This document shows, piece by piece, positions 28,839 to 37,063 of a stretch of 64,000 nucleotides of DNA. The notes beneath the pieces were generated by a model. The model was not told the origin of the DNA and searched no databases. It saw nothing but the letters and a program-made list of their open reading frames with translations. The translations under genes were made by a program, and so were the position numbers. Source of the DNA: JAFAFN01 sp963707555 (GTDB taxonomy: Bacteria; Actinomycetota; Acidimicrobiia; Acidimicrobiales; Microtrichaceae); contig CAVPQM010000030.1 of assembly GCA_963707555.1 (NCBI GenBank), positions 124,001 through 188,000 of the forward strand, in the 5' to 3' direction. How positions within the stretch are numbered: the stretch's first letter is position 1; the number at the start of each line of letters is the position of its first letter.

Positions 28839-29819
28839 GTGGAACGTCTGATCGTGTTCGTCGCCGCAGGTTTCGTGGCGCAGCTGATCGACGGCTCACT
28901 GGGCATGGGGTTCGGGGTGATCGGGACCTCGGTGCTGGTTGCGGCCGGCGCCTCCGCCGCGGCGGCCTCGGCGGTGATCCACGCCGCGAAGGTCGGCACC
29001 GCGATGGTCTCGGGCGCCAGCCACTGGCGCTTCGGCAACGTGCACTGGCGCACCGTCGGGCTGCTCGGGGTGCCGGGTGCGATCGGCGCATACGCAGGGG
29101 CGACGTTCCTCGCCTCGGTCGACGGCGACGCCTTCGCGCCGATCACCGCAGCGATCCTGTTCGTGCTCGGCGGGTACATGCTCGCCAGGTTCGCGTTCGG
29201 CGTGACGCGCAGCGCAGCCGACCCGTCGCACCTGCGGCCACGCTTCCTGGTGCCGCTCGGCGCGGTCGGCGGCGTGGTCGACGCGATCGGTGGTGGGGGA
29301 TGGGGTCCGGTCACGACGCCGACGTTGATGACGGTCGGCAAGATGGAACCACGCAAGGCGATCGGCTCGGTCTCGCTGTCGGAGTTGCTCGTCGCACTCG
29401 CGGCGAGCGTGGGCTTCCTCACGCACCTCGGCGCGGACGAGGTCGACTGGGCGCAGGTCGGCGCGCTGCTCGCCGGCGCGGTCGTCGTCGCGCCGTTCGC
29501 CGCGTGGGTGGTCAAGATCCTGGCGCCCCGTGTGCTCGGCACGGTCGTCGGCGGACTGATCGTCGTGCTCAACGCCCGGACGATCCTGCTCGCCATCGAC
29601 ACACCCGGACCCGTCAGGCTCGTCGTGCTGGTGGCGCTGTTCGCCGGGTCGGTCACCCTGGTGCTCCGCAGCGTCCGGCTCGCGGCTGAGGAGTCGAAGA
29701 CCCTCCAACTGCTCGAGCAGGACGACCCAGAGCGCTCACCAGCCTCGGTCGATCTCGACAGGGCAGTGGAGCAGGACGATCCCGAGCGCTCACCAGCCTC
29801 GGTCGATCCACTCCTGTAG
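28839..29819 (+). CDS. TauE/SafE-family membrane exporter
   Basis: A 326-residue protein with eight or so membrane helices of the TauE/SafE (DUF81) family, linked elsewhere to export or uptake of sulfite, sulfoacetate or sulfate-related anions. Family hallmarks are SLGMGFGVIGTSVLV near residue 20 and GGWGPVTTPTL in the middle. GTG 28839 follows AGGAGG by four bases. It is divergent from the suf operon, which makes a sulfur link attractive but unproven. The C-terminal tail contains a 12-residue sequence twice (QDDPERSPASVD), made by a 39-base DNA duplication, and overlaps the 3' end of the MBL gene by 30 bases. Confidence 0.83.
   Translation: MERLIVFVAAGFVAQLIDGSLGMGFGVIGTSVLVAAGASAAAASAVIHAAKVGTAMVSGASHWRFGNVHWRTVGLLGVPGAIGAYAGATFLASVDGDAFAPITAAILFVLGGYMLARFAFGVTRSAADPSHLRPRFLVPLGAVGGVVDAIGGGGWGPVTTPTLMTVGKMEPRKAIGSVSLSELLVALAASVGFLTHLGADEVDWAQVGALLAGAVVVAPFAAWVVKILAPRVLGTVVGGLIVVLNARTILLAIDTPGPVRLVVLVALFAGSVTLVLRSVRLAAEESKTLQLLEQDDPERSPASVDLDRAVEQDDPERSPASVDPLL
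29715..29807. repeat. 39-base direct repeat at TauE/MBL gene ends
   Basis: Copies at 29715-29753 and 29769-29807 (offset 54) differ at a single position. The second copy contains the last codons and stop of the leftward MBL gene; the first copy is an extra piece of that gene end embedded in the TauE tail. Confidence 0.85.
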
Positions 29820-30413
29820 CTGGGGGGACTCGGTGCCGATCGTCGTGTCGTCGCCGTGGCCCGGCATGACGATCGTGTCGGCTGCCAGGGGAGCGAACAG
29901 TCGCCGCTCGAGCGACGTGATGATCGTGGTGAAGTCGCCGCCCTCGAAGGTGGTGTTGCCCGGCCCGCCGGGGAACAGCGTGTCGCCGCTGAACAGCAGC
30001 GGCTTGCCCTCGACCGAGAAGCACATCGAGCCGGGGGTGTGGCCGGGGGTGTGGATCGTCCGGAGGCGCAGGCGCCCCACCTCGATGACCGAGTCGTCCT
30101 CGATGATCTCGTCGTAGCTGTCGAGCATGGCGGCGTCCTGCGAGGTGACCCCCACCGAGTAGCCCGCGTCGCGCAGCTCGGGCACCGCCTGGATGTGGTC
30201 CCAGTGGCCGTGGGTCTCGAGCACCCGGCGCACGCCGAGCGCCCGAGCCAGCTCGAGCAGGCGCTCGTGCTCGTTGGCGGCGTCGATCAGGACGGCATCG
30301 CCGGTGTGGCGACACCGCAGCACGAACACGTTGTTGTCGACCGGGCCCACGACGAGCTTGTGGATCTCGAGGTCGGTGTCGGCGTGGTGCAGCGTCGAGG
30401 TTGCGTCGGACAT
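29790..30413 (-). CDS. MBL-fold metallohydrolase (glyoxalase II-like)
   Basis: A 207-residue metallo-beta-lactamase-fold enzyme. The metal motif is THGHWDH near residue 68, followed by HTPGHTPGS, FSGDTLF and a final MPGHGDDT, giving the usual two-metal site. Length and motif spacing resemble hydroxyacylglutathione hydrolase-like and persulfide dioxygenase-like proteins; thiol specificity cannot be told. It converges with the TauE gene and their 3' ends overlap. Confidence 0.88.
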   Translation of the reverse strand: MSDATSTLHHADTDLEIHKLVVGPVDNNVFVLRCRHTGDAVLIDAANEHERLLELARALGVRRVLETHGHWDHIQAVPELRDAGYSVGVTSQDAAMLDSYDEIIEDDSVIEVGRLRLRTIHTPGHTPGSMCFSVEGKPLLFSGDTLFPGGPGNTTFEGGDFTTIITSLERRLFAPLAADTIVMPGHGDDTTIGTESPQLQEWIDRGW

Positions 30414-30496
30414 GTGCCCAGTCTCGCGTCCGGGCCGTGCCGTGCGCAGCCGTGGCTGCGACCGACACGGCCCGGGTGCCAGGAGGCGCTGCTGGG

Positions 30497-31897
30497 TCAG
30501 ACCGAGCTGACGGTGACCGGCAGGTTCGAGTTGGTGGTGGCGCCGTTGCCGAGCTGGCCGTAGGGGTTGGCGCCCCAGCACCGGATGGAGTCGTCGGCGA
30601 AGATCGCGCACGTGTGGTACGTGCCGGCGGCGAGGTCGACCGGATCGCTGAGCCCCTGGACCTGGACCGGGGTCAGCGAGGAGTTGTCCGAGCCGTTGCC
30701 GAGCTGGCTGTTGCTGCCGGTGCCCCAGCACTGCACGATGCCGCTGGCGGCACACGTGTGGTAGACGCCGCCGGTGATCTGGGTGGCGTCGCTGACTCCG
30801 GGTGTCGAGACGGGGAGGCTGGCGTTCGTGGTGGTGCCGTCGCCGAGGTTGCCGCCGCCGTTGTAGCCCCAGCACCGGTTCGCTCCATCGGCCAGGACGG
30901 CGCAGCTGAACCAGTCGCCCGTCCCGATCGAGACGGCGGTGTCGATGCCCGAGACGGTCACCGGGACCGTCGAGCGACCGCCCGACGCGTAGCCGTCGCC
31001 GAGCTCGCCGTTGCCGTTGTTGCCCCAGCACTCGATCGTCCCGTCGTCGATCAGCGCGCAGGTCTGCCCCGAGCCGGCAGCGAGCTCGACGGCGCCGGTG
31101 AGACCCGTCACGTCCGTCGGCGTCAGGGAGTCCCAGAACGTCCCGTTGCCCAGCTGGCCGGAATCGCCCCGACCCCAGCACTTGGCCGCACCACCGGTGA
31201 CCAGCGCGCAGGTGTGCAGCGGGCCGGCCGCCACGTCGGTGGCGCCGGTGACGCCCGGGACCGTCGTCGGGCTGGTGCGGTCCTGGTAGATGCCCAGGCC
31301 GACCTGCCCGTAGTGGCCGTTGCCCCAGCACTTGATGGTGCGGTCGGTCAACGTCGCGCAGGCGTGCTCCATGCCGGCTTCGACGTGGGTGGCGTTGGTG
31401 ATGCCGGTGCTGACGGGAACGGTGCTGTTCGTCGTGGTGCCGTTGCCGAGCTGTCCTCGGTTGTTGCGACCCCAGCAGCTGACGGCGCCGTCGGTCAGGG
31501 CGCAGGTGAACTGCTGCCCGCCGGCGAGATCAGCCGCCCCGACCGCCAGCGGCGGCAGTGGTGCGGCCGTCGTGGGCGGTGTCGCCGTCGTGGGCGGTGC
31601 GGCCGTCGTGGGCGGTGTCGTCGGGCGAGGCGTGGTGGTCGTGGCGGGCCGCGGTGGCTGGGGCAGCGGGGCGATCCTCACGTCTTCGCCCCGACTCACA
31701 CGGGAGTACTCCTCGACGGTCATCACGGGGGTCCAGCGACCGCCCTTGCAGCTCAGGACGTAGCTGCCGTCGGTGCCCGAGGTGTTGCCGCCGGCGGCGG
31801 GCGAACACCTGCTCCACATGGTCACGCCCGTCTGGCAGGCACTCAGGACGGTCGCCACCACCAGTGTGGCGAGGAGAGTGAAGATCGTTCGTTTCAT
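30497..31897 (-). CDS. RCC1-repeat lipoprotein
   Basis: A 466-residue exported protein: signal peptide with lipobox LSAC (cysteine near 21), a short domain with two cysteines, a Pro/Thr linker (about 80-115, many TTP and PTT), then about seven RCC1 propeller blades, each with the pattern C-A-L...CWG...GQLGNG. The regular pair of cysteines in every blade (HTCA and KCWG) suggests a disulfide per blade, as expected for a surface protein. Function is likely binding; partner unknown. The gene stands alone. Confidence 0.85.
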   Translation of the reverse strand: MKRTIFTLLATLVVATVLSACQTGVTMWSRCSPAAGGNTSGTDGSYVLSCKGGRWTPVMTVEEYSRVSRGEDVRIAPLPQPPRPATTTTPRPTTPPTTAAPPTTATPPTTAAPLPPLAVGAADLAGGQQFTCALTDGAVSCWGRNNRGQLGNGTTTNSTVPVSTGITNATHVEAGMEHACATLTDRTIKCWGNGHYGQVGLGIYQDRTSPTTVPGVTGATDVAAGPLHTCALVTGGAAKCWGRGDSGQLGNGTFWDSLTPTDVTGLTGAVELAAGSGQTCALIDDGTIECWGNNGNGELGDGYASGGRSTVPVTVSGIDTAVSIGTGDWFSCAVLADGANRCWGYNGGGNLGDGTTTNASLPVSTPGVSDATQITGGVYHTCAASGIVQCWGTGSNSQLGNGSDNSSLTPVQVQGLSDPVDLAAGTYHTCAIFADDSIRCWGANPYGQLGNGATTNSNLPVTVSSV

Positions 31898-31936
31898 GGA
31901 GTAGGGATCGGCAGGGTCGCTCCACGGTTAATAAAA

Positions 31937-32917
31937 TTATTCCACCCCATCCGGGAGGTGGCGACGGGCGATGTCCGATCCGAGCTCGTGCAGACGCGTC
32001 CGCAATGAGTCCGGCGCGAGCACCTCGACTCCCGCACCGAGCGCGATGAGTTGCGAAGAGGCCACATCGTCGCTCTCGATCTCGAGCTCGACGGTGCGCC
32101 ACCCGTGTGGATCGGCCTCGTCGGCAGCAGCGAGGGCCCGCTGCGCGGCGGACGGATCGGTCACATCGCGCAGGCGGCGCTGCGCGGCGGGCGACAGTCG
32201 GAGTCGGCAGGCGGCACGCAGCACGCTGCGACCGAACTCCTCGGAGGACCCGGCCCACCACGACGCCAGGTCGAAGCTCGCCGGACGGTCGGCGGGCTCG
32301 TCACGGACCGAGCACGCTGCGATGCGACCCACTCGGTAGGTCCGGATCGACCCGCGGTGCGAGGCGACCAGGTACCAGGTGCCGGCCTTGAGGACGAGGC
32401 CGAGCGGATCGACGCGGCGCCTGACGGTGCGGTCGCTGCGCAGGTAGGTGAGATCGAGGCGGTTGCCCGACCAGACGGCGCCGGCGACGTCGGCCAGGTG
32501 CTCGGTCGGGTCGGGTCGGTGGAACCATCCGGGCAGGTCGAGGTGCAGGCGCTGCTCGATGCGCGTCGCCCGAGCGGCGAGCTCCGGGGGGAGCGCCGCT
32601 CGTACCTTGAGCTGCGCCGACAACGCGACCGCGCCCAGGCCCAGCTCCGAGGCGGCGGAGGGCACGCCCGACAGTGCGAGCGCGGCGGCCTCGTCACCGG
32701 TGAGTGCCTCGACCCGACTCGACCACCCGGGCAGGATGCGGATCCCGCCGCCCGGTCCGGTCTCGGTCCACAGCGGCACGCCGGTCGCCTGCAGCGCCGC
32801 GATGTCCCGGTAGATGGTGCGGACCGAGACCTCGAGCTCGTCGGCGAGCTCGGCGGCGGTCCACCGCTCGCGACTGCGGCAGAGCATCAACAGGGCCATG
32901 AGTCGTGTCGCTCGCAC
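31937..32917 (-). CDS. WYL-domain transcriptional regulator
   Basis: A 326-residue DeoR/YafY-type regulator. Winged helix at the N-terminus (TAAELADELEVSVRTIYRDIAAL, about residues 20-42), PGGGIRILPGW beta hairpin, and a WYL domain around residue 190 (AGTWYLVASHRG) followed by a WCX-type C-terminal extension. WYL domains sense nucleic acid or small ligands. The GTG at 32917 gives the standard VRATRLMALLML start. Divergent from the PNPOx-like gene, with a palindrome between them. Confidence 0.88.
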   Translation of the reverse strand: MRATRLMALLMLCRSRERWTAAELADELEVSVRTIYRDIAALQATGVPLWTETGPGGGIRILPGWSSRVEALTGDEAAALALSGVPSAASELGLGAVALSAQLKVRAALPPELAARATRIEQRLHLDLPGWFHRPDPTEHLADVAGAVWSGNRLDLTYLRSDRTVRRRVDPLGLVLKAGTWYLVASHRGSIRTYRVGRIAACSVRDEPADRPASFDLASWWAGSSEEFGRSVLRAACRLRLSPAAQRRLRDVTDPSAAQRALAAADEADPHGWRTVELEIESDDVASSQLIALGAGVEVLAPDSLRTRLHELGSDIARRHLPDGVE

Positions 32918-32940
32918 GCTGTCGAAGGTACGCCCACATT

Positions 32941-32959
32941 CCTGACAGGATCTGTCAGG
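32941..32959. promoter_or_regulatory. Operator-like palindrome, WYL regulator
   Basis: CCTGACA and TGTCAGG arms around GGATC in the 64-base divergent region. Likely binding site of the WYL regulator, controlling itself and the PNPOx-like gene. Confidence 0.6.
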
Positions 32960-32981
32960 GACCTGCGTCGATGATGGCGAC

Positions 32982-33464
32982 ATGAGCAACGAAGCGTCCC
33001 GCTGGTCCACCGTCGAGTCCGAACAACCCGCCCTCGCGGCCGCCGTCCTGGCCCGGTTCCAGTGCACCAAGCACCACGTCCTCGCGACGCTGCGCCGCGA
33101 CGGGGCACCGCGGATGAGCGGCACCGAGGTGCCGCTGGTCGAGGGCGATCTCTACCTGGGGTCCATGCCGGGCGCCCTCAAGGCGCGCGACCTTCAGCGC
33201 GACGGCCGCTTCGCGCTGCACTCCAACCCGGGCGACGGATCGATGGAGGGCGGCGACGCGAAGCTGAGCGGCGTCGCGGTCGAGATCGTCGACGCCGACG
33301 AGGTCGCACGCGTCGGCGAGCTCGTCGGCGCACCTCCGGGGCCGTTCCACCTGTTCCGTCTCGATGTCGACCTGGTGGTCCTGTCCGAGGTCGACGAAGC
33401 GAACGGGACGATGGCGATCACGTCGTGGCGACCGGACCGGGGTCTGCGCGTCGACGAGCGATGA
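32982..33464 (+). CDS. Pyridoxamine 5'-phosphate oxidase-like flavoprotein
   Basis: A 160-residue split-barrel protein of the PNPOx-like group. Family elements: FQCTKHHVLATLRRDGAPRMSGTEV at residues 26-50, LYLGSMPGALKARDLQRDGR and a final ITSWRPDRGL. Such proteins bind FMN, F420 or haem and reduce or oxidise small molecules; the exact cofactor is not visible. Controlled probably by the divergent WYL regulator. Confidence 0.82.
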   Translation: MSNEASRWSTVESEQPALAAAVLARFQCTKHHVLATLRRDGAPRMSGTEVPLVEGDLYLGSMPGALKARDLQRDGRFALHSNPGDGSMEGGDAKLSGVAVEIVDADEVARVGELVGAPPGPFHLFRLDVDLVVLSEVDEANGTMAITSWRPDRGLRVDER

Positions 33465-33482
33465 CGGGGCCGCGCGTCGCGC

Positions 33483-33899
33483 TCAGCTGCGCCGCTCGAC
33501 GCTCGTGACCTCGAAGCCCAGCGCCATGGCGACGGGGATCTGCGCCGGGTCGAAGGTGAGATAGGTGAGCGGGCGCGGCAGTCGGTCCGCAGCTGCAAGG
33601 TGCAGGGCGTCGGTGGTGCGGACCGGTTGGGTTCGACCGATCTCGGCCGCGCGGTCGAGGCATCGCTGGTCGACCGGCACGACGTTGATGCGCTCCCAGT
33701 CGTCGCGGATCGAGCGTCGCAGCTCGTCGGCTCTGACGGGATCGTCGCCGAGGCGGTCGACCAGCATGAGCGCCTCGGAGAGCGCGAGCGCGCTCGCGCA
33801 CCACTGCGGGTCCTCGGCCATCGTGGTGTGGATCACCTCGCGGGCGGGTCCCTCGAGGAACCTGCCCAGCAGCGCGGTCGTGTCGAGGAAGACCGTCAT
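33483..33899 (-). CDS. PIN-domain toxin (VapC-like)
   Basis: A 138-residue PIN nuclease. Acidic active-site residues are at VFLDTTALLG (Asp6), ALALSEALML (Glu about 43), RTTDALHLAAA (Asp about 97) and FDPAQ (Asp about 117). VapC toxins cut tRNA or rRNA when freed from their antitoxin. Its ATG overlaps the stop of a 19-codon frame created by a duplicated piece of the antitoxin end. Frame intact. Confidence 0.85.
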   Translation of the reverse strand: MTVFLDTTALLGRFLEGPAREVIHTTMAEDPQWCASALALSEALMLVDRLGDDPVRADELRRSIRDDWERINVVPVDQRCLDRAAEIGRTQPVRTTDALHLAAADRLPRPLTYLTFDPAQIPVAMALGFEVTSVERRS

Positions 33900-33955
33900 C
33901 GGCCGCGGATCTCCCGCACCAGCTGATCTGTTCTGACTCCCGCAGTGCTGCTCAT
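33896..33955 (-). CDS. 19-codon frame from duplicated antitoxin tail
   Basis: A mini-ORF (starts MSSTAG, ends DQLVREIRGR) between antitoxin and toxin. Its start overlaps the antitoxin stop and its stop overlaps the toxin start (both ATGA). It arose because 33 bases (copies at 33896-33928 and 33952-33984) were duplicated with a 56-base offset. It probably serves only to keep translational coupling. Confidence 0.55.
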   Translation of the reverse strand: MSSTAGVRTDQLVREIRGR

Positions 33956-33984
33956 CGGCCGCGGATCTCCCGCACCAGCTGATC
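33896..33984. repeat. 33-base direct repeat in toxin-antitoxin locus
   Basis: Identical copies at 33896-33928 and 33952-33984, spanning the junction of antitoxin stop and toxin start. Confidence 0.9.
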
Positions 33985-34231
33985 GAGGCGGGTCCCGGCC
34001 CACATGGGCATCGCGAACGTGGTCTCCGGTCGGTCGCCGCGGCGGGCGAGCACGAGCTGACCGCGTGCGGCGAGGTCCTCGAGCGTGAGGGTGCCGTCGA
34101 CCGGCTCGAGCGGTCCGAGCTGCGCGACGGGGGTGCCATCGACGGTGACGACGATGCGCTCGCCCGGCCCCGGCACGCCGGATCGCCGCCGGGAGCTCCC
34201 GGCGGAGGTCTCTCACCCCGATCTCTGTCAC
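33952..34231 (-). CDS. Antitoxin, Phd/VapB-like (one frame break)
   Basis: About 92 residues. N-terminus VTEIGVRDLRRELPAAIR followed, after one extra base near 34177, by PGPGERIVVTVDGTPVAQLGPLEP, the usual Phd/YefM-type beta-hairpin and helix order; the tail (TRLDQLVREIRGR) would wrap the toxin. GTG 34231 lies in the operator palindrome seven bases after a TATTCT -10, so the mRNA is leaderless and autoregulation is expected. Confidence 0.7.
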
Positions 34232-34258
34232 ACCGTCCAGAATAACTGGACGGTGTGA
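34228..34258. promoter_or_regulatory. Toxin-antitoxin operator palindrome
   Basis: Perfect 13-base arms (TCACACCGTCCAG and complement) around AATAA. It covers the antitoxin start codon and -10 hexamer (TATTCT at 34239-34244, minus strand), the expected place for autorepression. Confidence 0.8.
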
Positions 34259-34359
34259 CGGGTGTACAGCGGTGTACACCGGGTGAGTTGTCCAGTTGTT
34301 CGGGACGGTCTAGACAACTCGGCGTTCGAGTCACCGACACCCACACAGGGGGATCCACC

Positions 34360-35476
34360 GTGAACTTCGCATTCAGCGAGGACCAGGAAGCACTGCGCAA
34401 GGTCGTCAAGGACTTCCTGAACGCCAAGTCCAGCGAAGAGACCGTCCGTGAGCTGATGGACACCGAGTCCGGCTACGACACCGCCGTCTGGACCCAGATG
34501 GCCGAGCAGATGGGCCTGCAGGGCCTCGTGATCCCCGAGGAGTTCGGTGGATCCGGCTACTCCTTCGTCGAGCTCATCGTCGTGCTCGAGGAGATGGGCC
34601 GCCGCCTGCTGTGCGCCCCCTACTTCTCCACCGTCGTGCTCGCCGGCCAGACCCTGCTGCACTCCGGTGACGACGCCGCCGAAGGCCGCCTACCTGCCGG
34701 GCATCGCGTCGGGCGAGACCATCGCGACCCTCGCCTACACCGAGCCGAACGGCCGTTGGGACGCCGAGGCCGTGACCGCCACCGCCACCAAGGACGGCGA
34801 CGCCTGGAAGATCGACGGCGAGAAGCTCTACGTCCTCGACGGCCACACCGCGAACCTGATCATCACCGCCGCTCGCACCGAGGCCGGCATCAGCCTCTTC
34901 GCCGTCGACGGTGACGCCGCAGGCCTCACCCGCACGGCGCTGTCCACCATGGACCAGACCCGCAAGCAGGCCCGCCTGGTCTACGAGGCTGTGCCCGCCA
35001 CGCTGATCGGCACCGACGGCGCCGGCTGGGACGTGCTGTCCACCGTGCTCGACCTGGCCGCCGTGGCGCTCGCCGCCGAGCAGGTCGGCGGCGGCCAGGA
35101 AGTGCTCGAGTCCGCCGTGCAGTACGCCAAGGACCGCGTGCAGTTCGGTCGCCCGATCGGCTCCTTCCAGGCCATCAAGCACAAGTGCGCCGACATGCTG
35201 CTCGAGGTCGAGTCCGCCAAGTCCGCTGCGTACTACGCCGGCTGGTGCGCCTCCGAGCTCAACGACGAGTTGCCGTCGGTGGCCTCGCTGGCCAAGGCCT
35301 ACTGCTCCGAGGCGTACTTCCACGCCGCTGCCGAGAACATCCAGATCCACGGTGGCATCGGCTTCACCTGGGAGCACCCGGCGCACCTGTACTTCAAGCG
35401 TGCGAAGAGCTCCGAGCTGCTCTTCGGTGATCCGACCTACCACCGCGAGCTGCTCGCTCAGCGCATCGGGATCTGA
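34360..35476 (+). CDS. Acyl-CoA dehydrogenase (one frame break)
   Basis: About 371 residues of an FAD-dependent acyl-CoA dehydrogenase that introduces a trans-2 double bond into an acyl-CoA. N-terminal helical domain, VIPEEFGGSGYSFVEL, then the beta domain with TLAYTEPNGRWD, and the C-terminal domain with RVQFGRPIGSFQAIKHKCADM and a final IQIHGGIGFTWEHPAHLYFKRA. The length and divergent N-terminus resemble the FadE members used on steroid or branched side chains. One extra base at about 34681 breaks the frame (DDAA/KAAYLPG). GTG 34360 follows AGGGGGAT. Confidence 0.88.
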
Positions 35477-35493
35477 TCGACGTACCTGCCAGG

Positions 35494-35559
35494 CCCGGGT
35501 CCTCCCGGGTCGTGTGTCGCCGGCGTGGCACTCCGTCCTCCGGGCGGGGTCCACGCCGG
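35494..35559. terminator. Hairpins between convergent genes
   Basis: CCCGGG/CCCGGG with a TCCT loop (35494-35509) and CCGGCGTGG (35520-35528) with its complement at 35551-35559. They lie between the acyl-CoA dehydrogenase and the CbiX gene. Confidence 0.4.
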
Positions 35560-35604
35560 TGGCGCGTCCGGGCCACGCCACCAGCGGCGTTCAGCTCGCG
35601 GCGT

Positions 35605-36027
35605 TCAGCCCGCCGCGCGTCGGGCCAGCAGACCGACGAGTGCCGGGTCCGCACCCAGGTGTTCCATGAGCTCGATCCGGACCCCGGGGTGTCGCGAGCG
35701 AGCGTCGTCGGTGATGCGTGGCAGGTCGACCGCCACGTGGTTGCCGGGTGAGAGGAAGTGGGGGAGCAGGCGGACCGTCGTGGCCCCGTCGGCCACCGCG
35801 GTGTCGACCGCGGCGGGGATGTCGGGCTCGGTGATCTCGAGGTACGCGGCGCGTACCCGCGGCGCCGAGCCGTCGGGTTGTTCAGCGTCGAGTTGACGCT
35901 GCACCTGCGTGCACAGGCGCTCGTGCTCGGCACCCGCGGCAGGGTTTCGTGAACCGTGGGCCACCAGGAGGACGACCGACGCTGCCGTCGGGATCGCATC
36001 GTCGCCGCCGGTGGGAGGGTCTGCCAT
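35605..36027 (-). CDS. CbiX/SirB-type sirohydrochlorin chelatase
   Basis: A 140-residue single-domain class II chelatase that inserts cobalt or iron into sirohydrochlorin. Diagnostic motifs are LLVAHGSRNP near residue 21 with the metal-binding His and LLPHFLSPGNHVAVD near 87 with the second His. Length fits the short archaeal/actinobacterial CbiX or SirB forms. No other cobalamin or sirohaem gene is in the window. Confidence 0.87.
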   Translation of the reverse strand: MADPPTGGDDAIPTAASVVLLVAHGSRNPAAGAEHERLCTQVQRQLDAEQPDGSAPRVRAAYLEITEPDIPAAVDTAVADGATTVRLLPHFLSPGNHVAVDLPRITDDARSRHPGVRIELMEHLGADPALVGLLARRAAG

Positions 36028-36037
36028 GGTCCGACGC

Positions 36038-36043
36038 TACGGT
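36038..36043 (+). promoter_or_regulatory. Leaderless -10 hexamer, SpoU gene
   Basis: TACGGT eight bases before the GTG at 36052. Confidence 0.5.
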
Positions 36044-36051
36044 CCGGACCC

Positions 36052-36666
36052 GTGACTGACAATCCGCCCCAGATCGGCGTCGGCCCGCACCCGCGCCCCT
36101 GGCCCGAGGGCCACCACCTCGATCCGGAGCTGCTCGCCGAGGGCGATCGTCGCAACGTTGCGGACCGCTATCGCTACTGGAGCGTCGAGGCGATCGTCGC
36201 GGATCTCGACCGGCACCGGTTCCCCCTCGAGGTCGCGATCGAGAACTGGGAGCACGACTTCAACATCGGGACGGTGGTGCGCAACGCCAACGCCTTCGGC
36301 GTGCGGAGGGTGCACATCGTCGGTCGTCGACGCTGGAACCGGCGCGGCGCCATGGTCACCGACCGCTACCTCGAGGTCGTGCACCACCCGTCGATCGACG
36401 GGCTCGTCGCGCACGCGCTCGACGAGCACCTGGAGCTCGTCGGCATCGACAACCTCGACGGCTCGGTCCCCATCGAGACCACGGCGCTCCCGGCCCGTTC
36501 GCTGATGCTGTTCGGGCAGGAGGGCCCAGGGCTCTCCGAGGACGCCCGCACCGCGGTGTCGATGGTGTGCTCGATCTCGATGTTCGGTTCGACCCGGTCG
36601 ATCAACGCCGGCGTGGCATCCGGGATCGCGATGCACACATGGATCCGCGAGCACCACCTCGGTTGA
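36052..36666 (+). CDS. SpoU-family RNA 2'-O-methyltransferase
   Basis: A 204-residue SPOUT methyltransferase using S-adenosylmethionine to methylate tRNA or rRNA ribose. The three SpoU motifs are present in order: HDFNIGTVVRNANAFGV (motif 1), LMLFGQEGPGLS (motif 2) and STRSINAGVASGIAMH (motif 3). GTG 36052 is supported by the -10 hexamer. The target RNA is unknown. Confidence 0.9.
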   Translation: MTDNPPQIGVGPHPRPWPEGHHLDPELLAEGDRRNVADRYRYWSVEAIVADLDRHRFPLEVAIENWEHDFNIGTVVRNANAFGVRRVHIVGRRRWNRRGAMVTDRYLEVVHHPSIDGLVAHALDEHLELVGIDNLDGSVPIETTALPARSLMLFGQEGPGLSEDARTAVSMVCSISMFGSTRSINAGVASGIAMHTWIREHHLG

Positions 36667-36683
36667 CCGCGCGGCCGCGGTGA

Positions 36684-36700
36684 ATACCCCTCAGGGGTAT
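36684..36700. promoter_or_regulatory. CsoR copper operator
   Basis: ATACCCCT-C-AGGGGTAT, perfect eight-base arms. TACCCC/GGGGTA is the known recognition pattern of Cu(I)-sensing CsoR repressors. It ends 14 bases before the TATGAT -10 of csoR. Confidence 0.85.
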
Positions 36701-36714
36701 GAGGTCGAAGGCGG

Positions 36715-36720
36715 TATGAT
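36715..36720 (+). promoter_or_regulatory. Leaderless -10 hexamer, csoR
   Basis: TATGAT, a near-consensus -10, six bases before the ATG at 36727. Confidence 0.65.
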
Positions 36721-36726
36721 CGAGAG

Positions 36727-37008
36727 ATGCACGGCTACGACGAGGAGAAGGATGCCTACCTGAAGCGTCTTCGGCGCATCGAGGGTCAGGTGCGCGGGCT
36801 GCAGCGGATGATCGACGAGGACACGTACTGCATCGACGTCCTCACCCAGATCTCGGCGGTCACCCGAGCGCTGCAGGGTGTCGCGCTCGGATTGATGGAG
36901 GACCACCTCGGTCACTGCGTCGCCGACGCCATCGCCGAAGGTGGCGACGAGGCGGACGAGAAGCTCGCCGAGGCGACCGCCGCCATCCGCCGTCTGGTCA
37001 GATCCTGA
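36727..37008 (+). CDS. csoR: Copper-sensing repressor CsoR
   Basis: A 93-residue all-helical metal-sensing repressor. IEGQVRGLQRMIDEDTYCIDVLTQISAV carries the first cysteine at about residue 36, and DHLGHCVADAI supplies the His and second Cys, so the C-H-C Cu(I) site is complete. With copper bound, the repressor leaves DNA. The copper palindrome directly upstream shows autoregulation. No copper ATPase or chaperone gene follows here. Confidence 0.9.
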   Translation: MHGYDEEKDAYLKRLRRIEGQVRGLQRMIDEDTYCIDVLTQISAVTRALQGVALGLMEDHLGHCVADAIAEGGDEADEKLAEATAAIRRLVRS

Positions 37009-37063
37009 GCGCACCGCAGTAGTCTTCCGCGAGCTTCGGAGCACGCAACGAGGGATGGACCTG

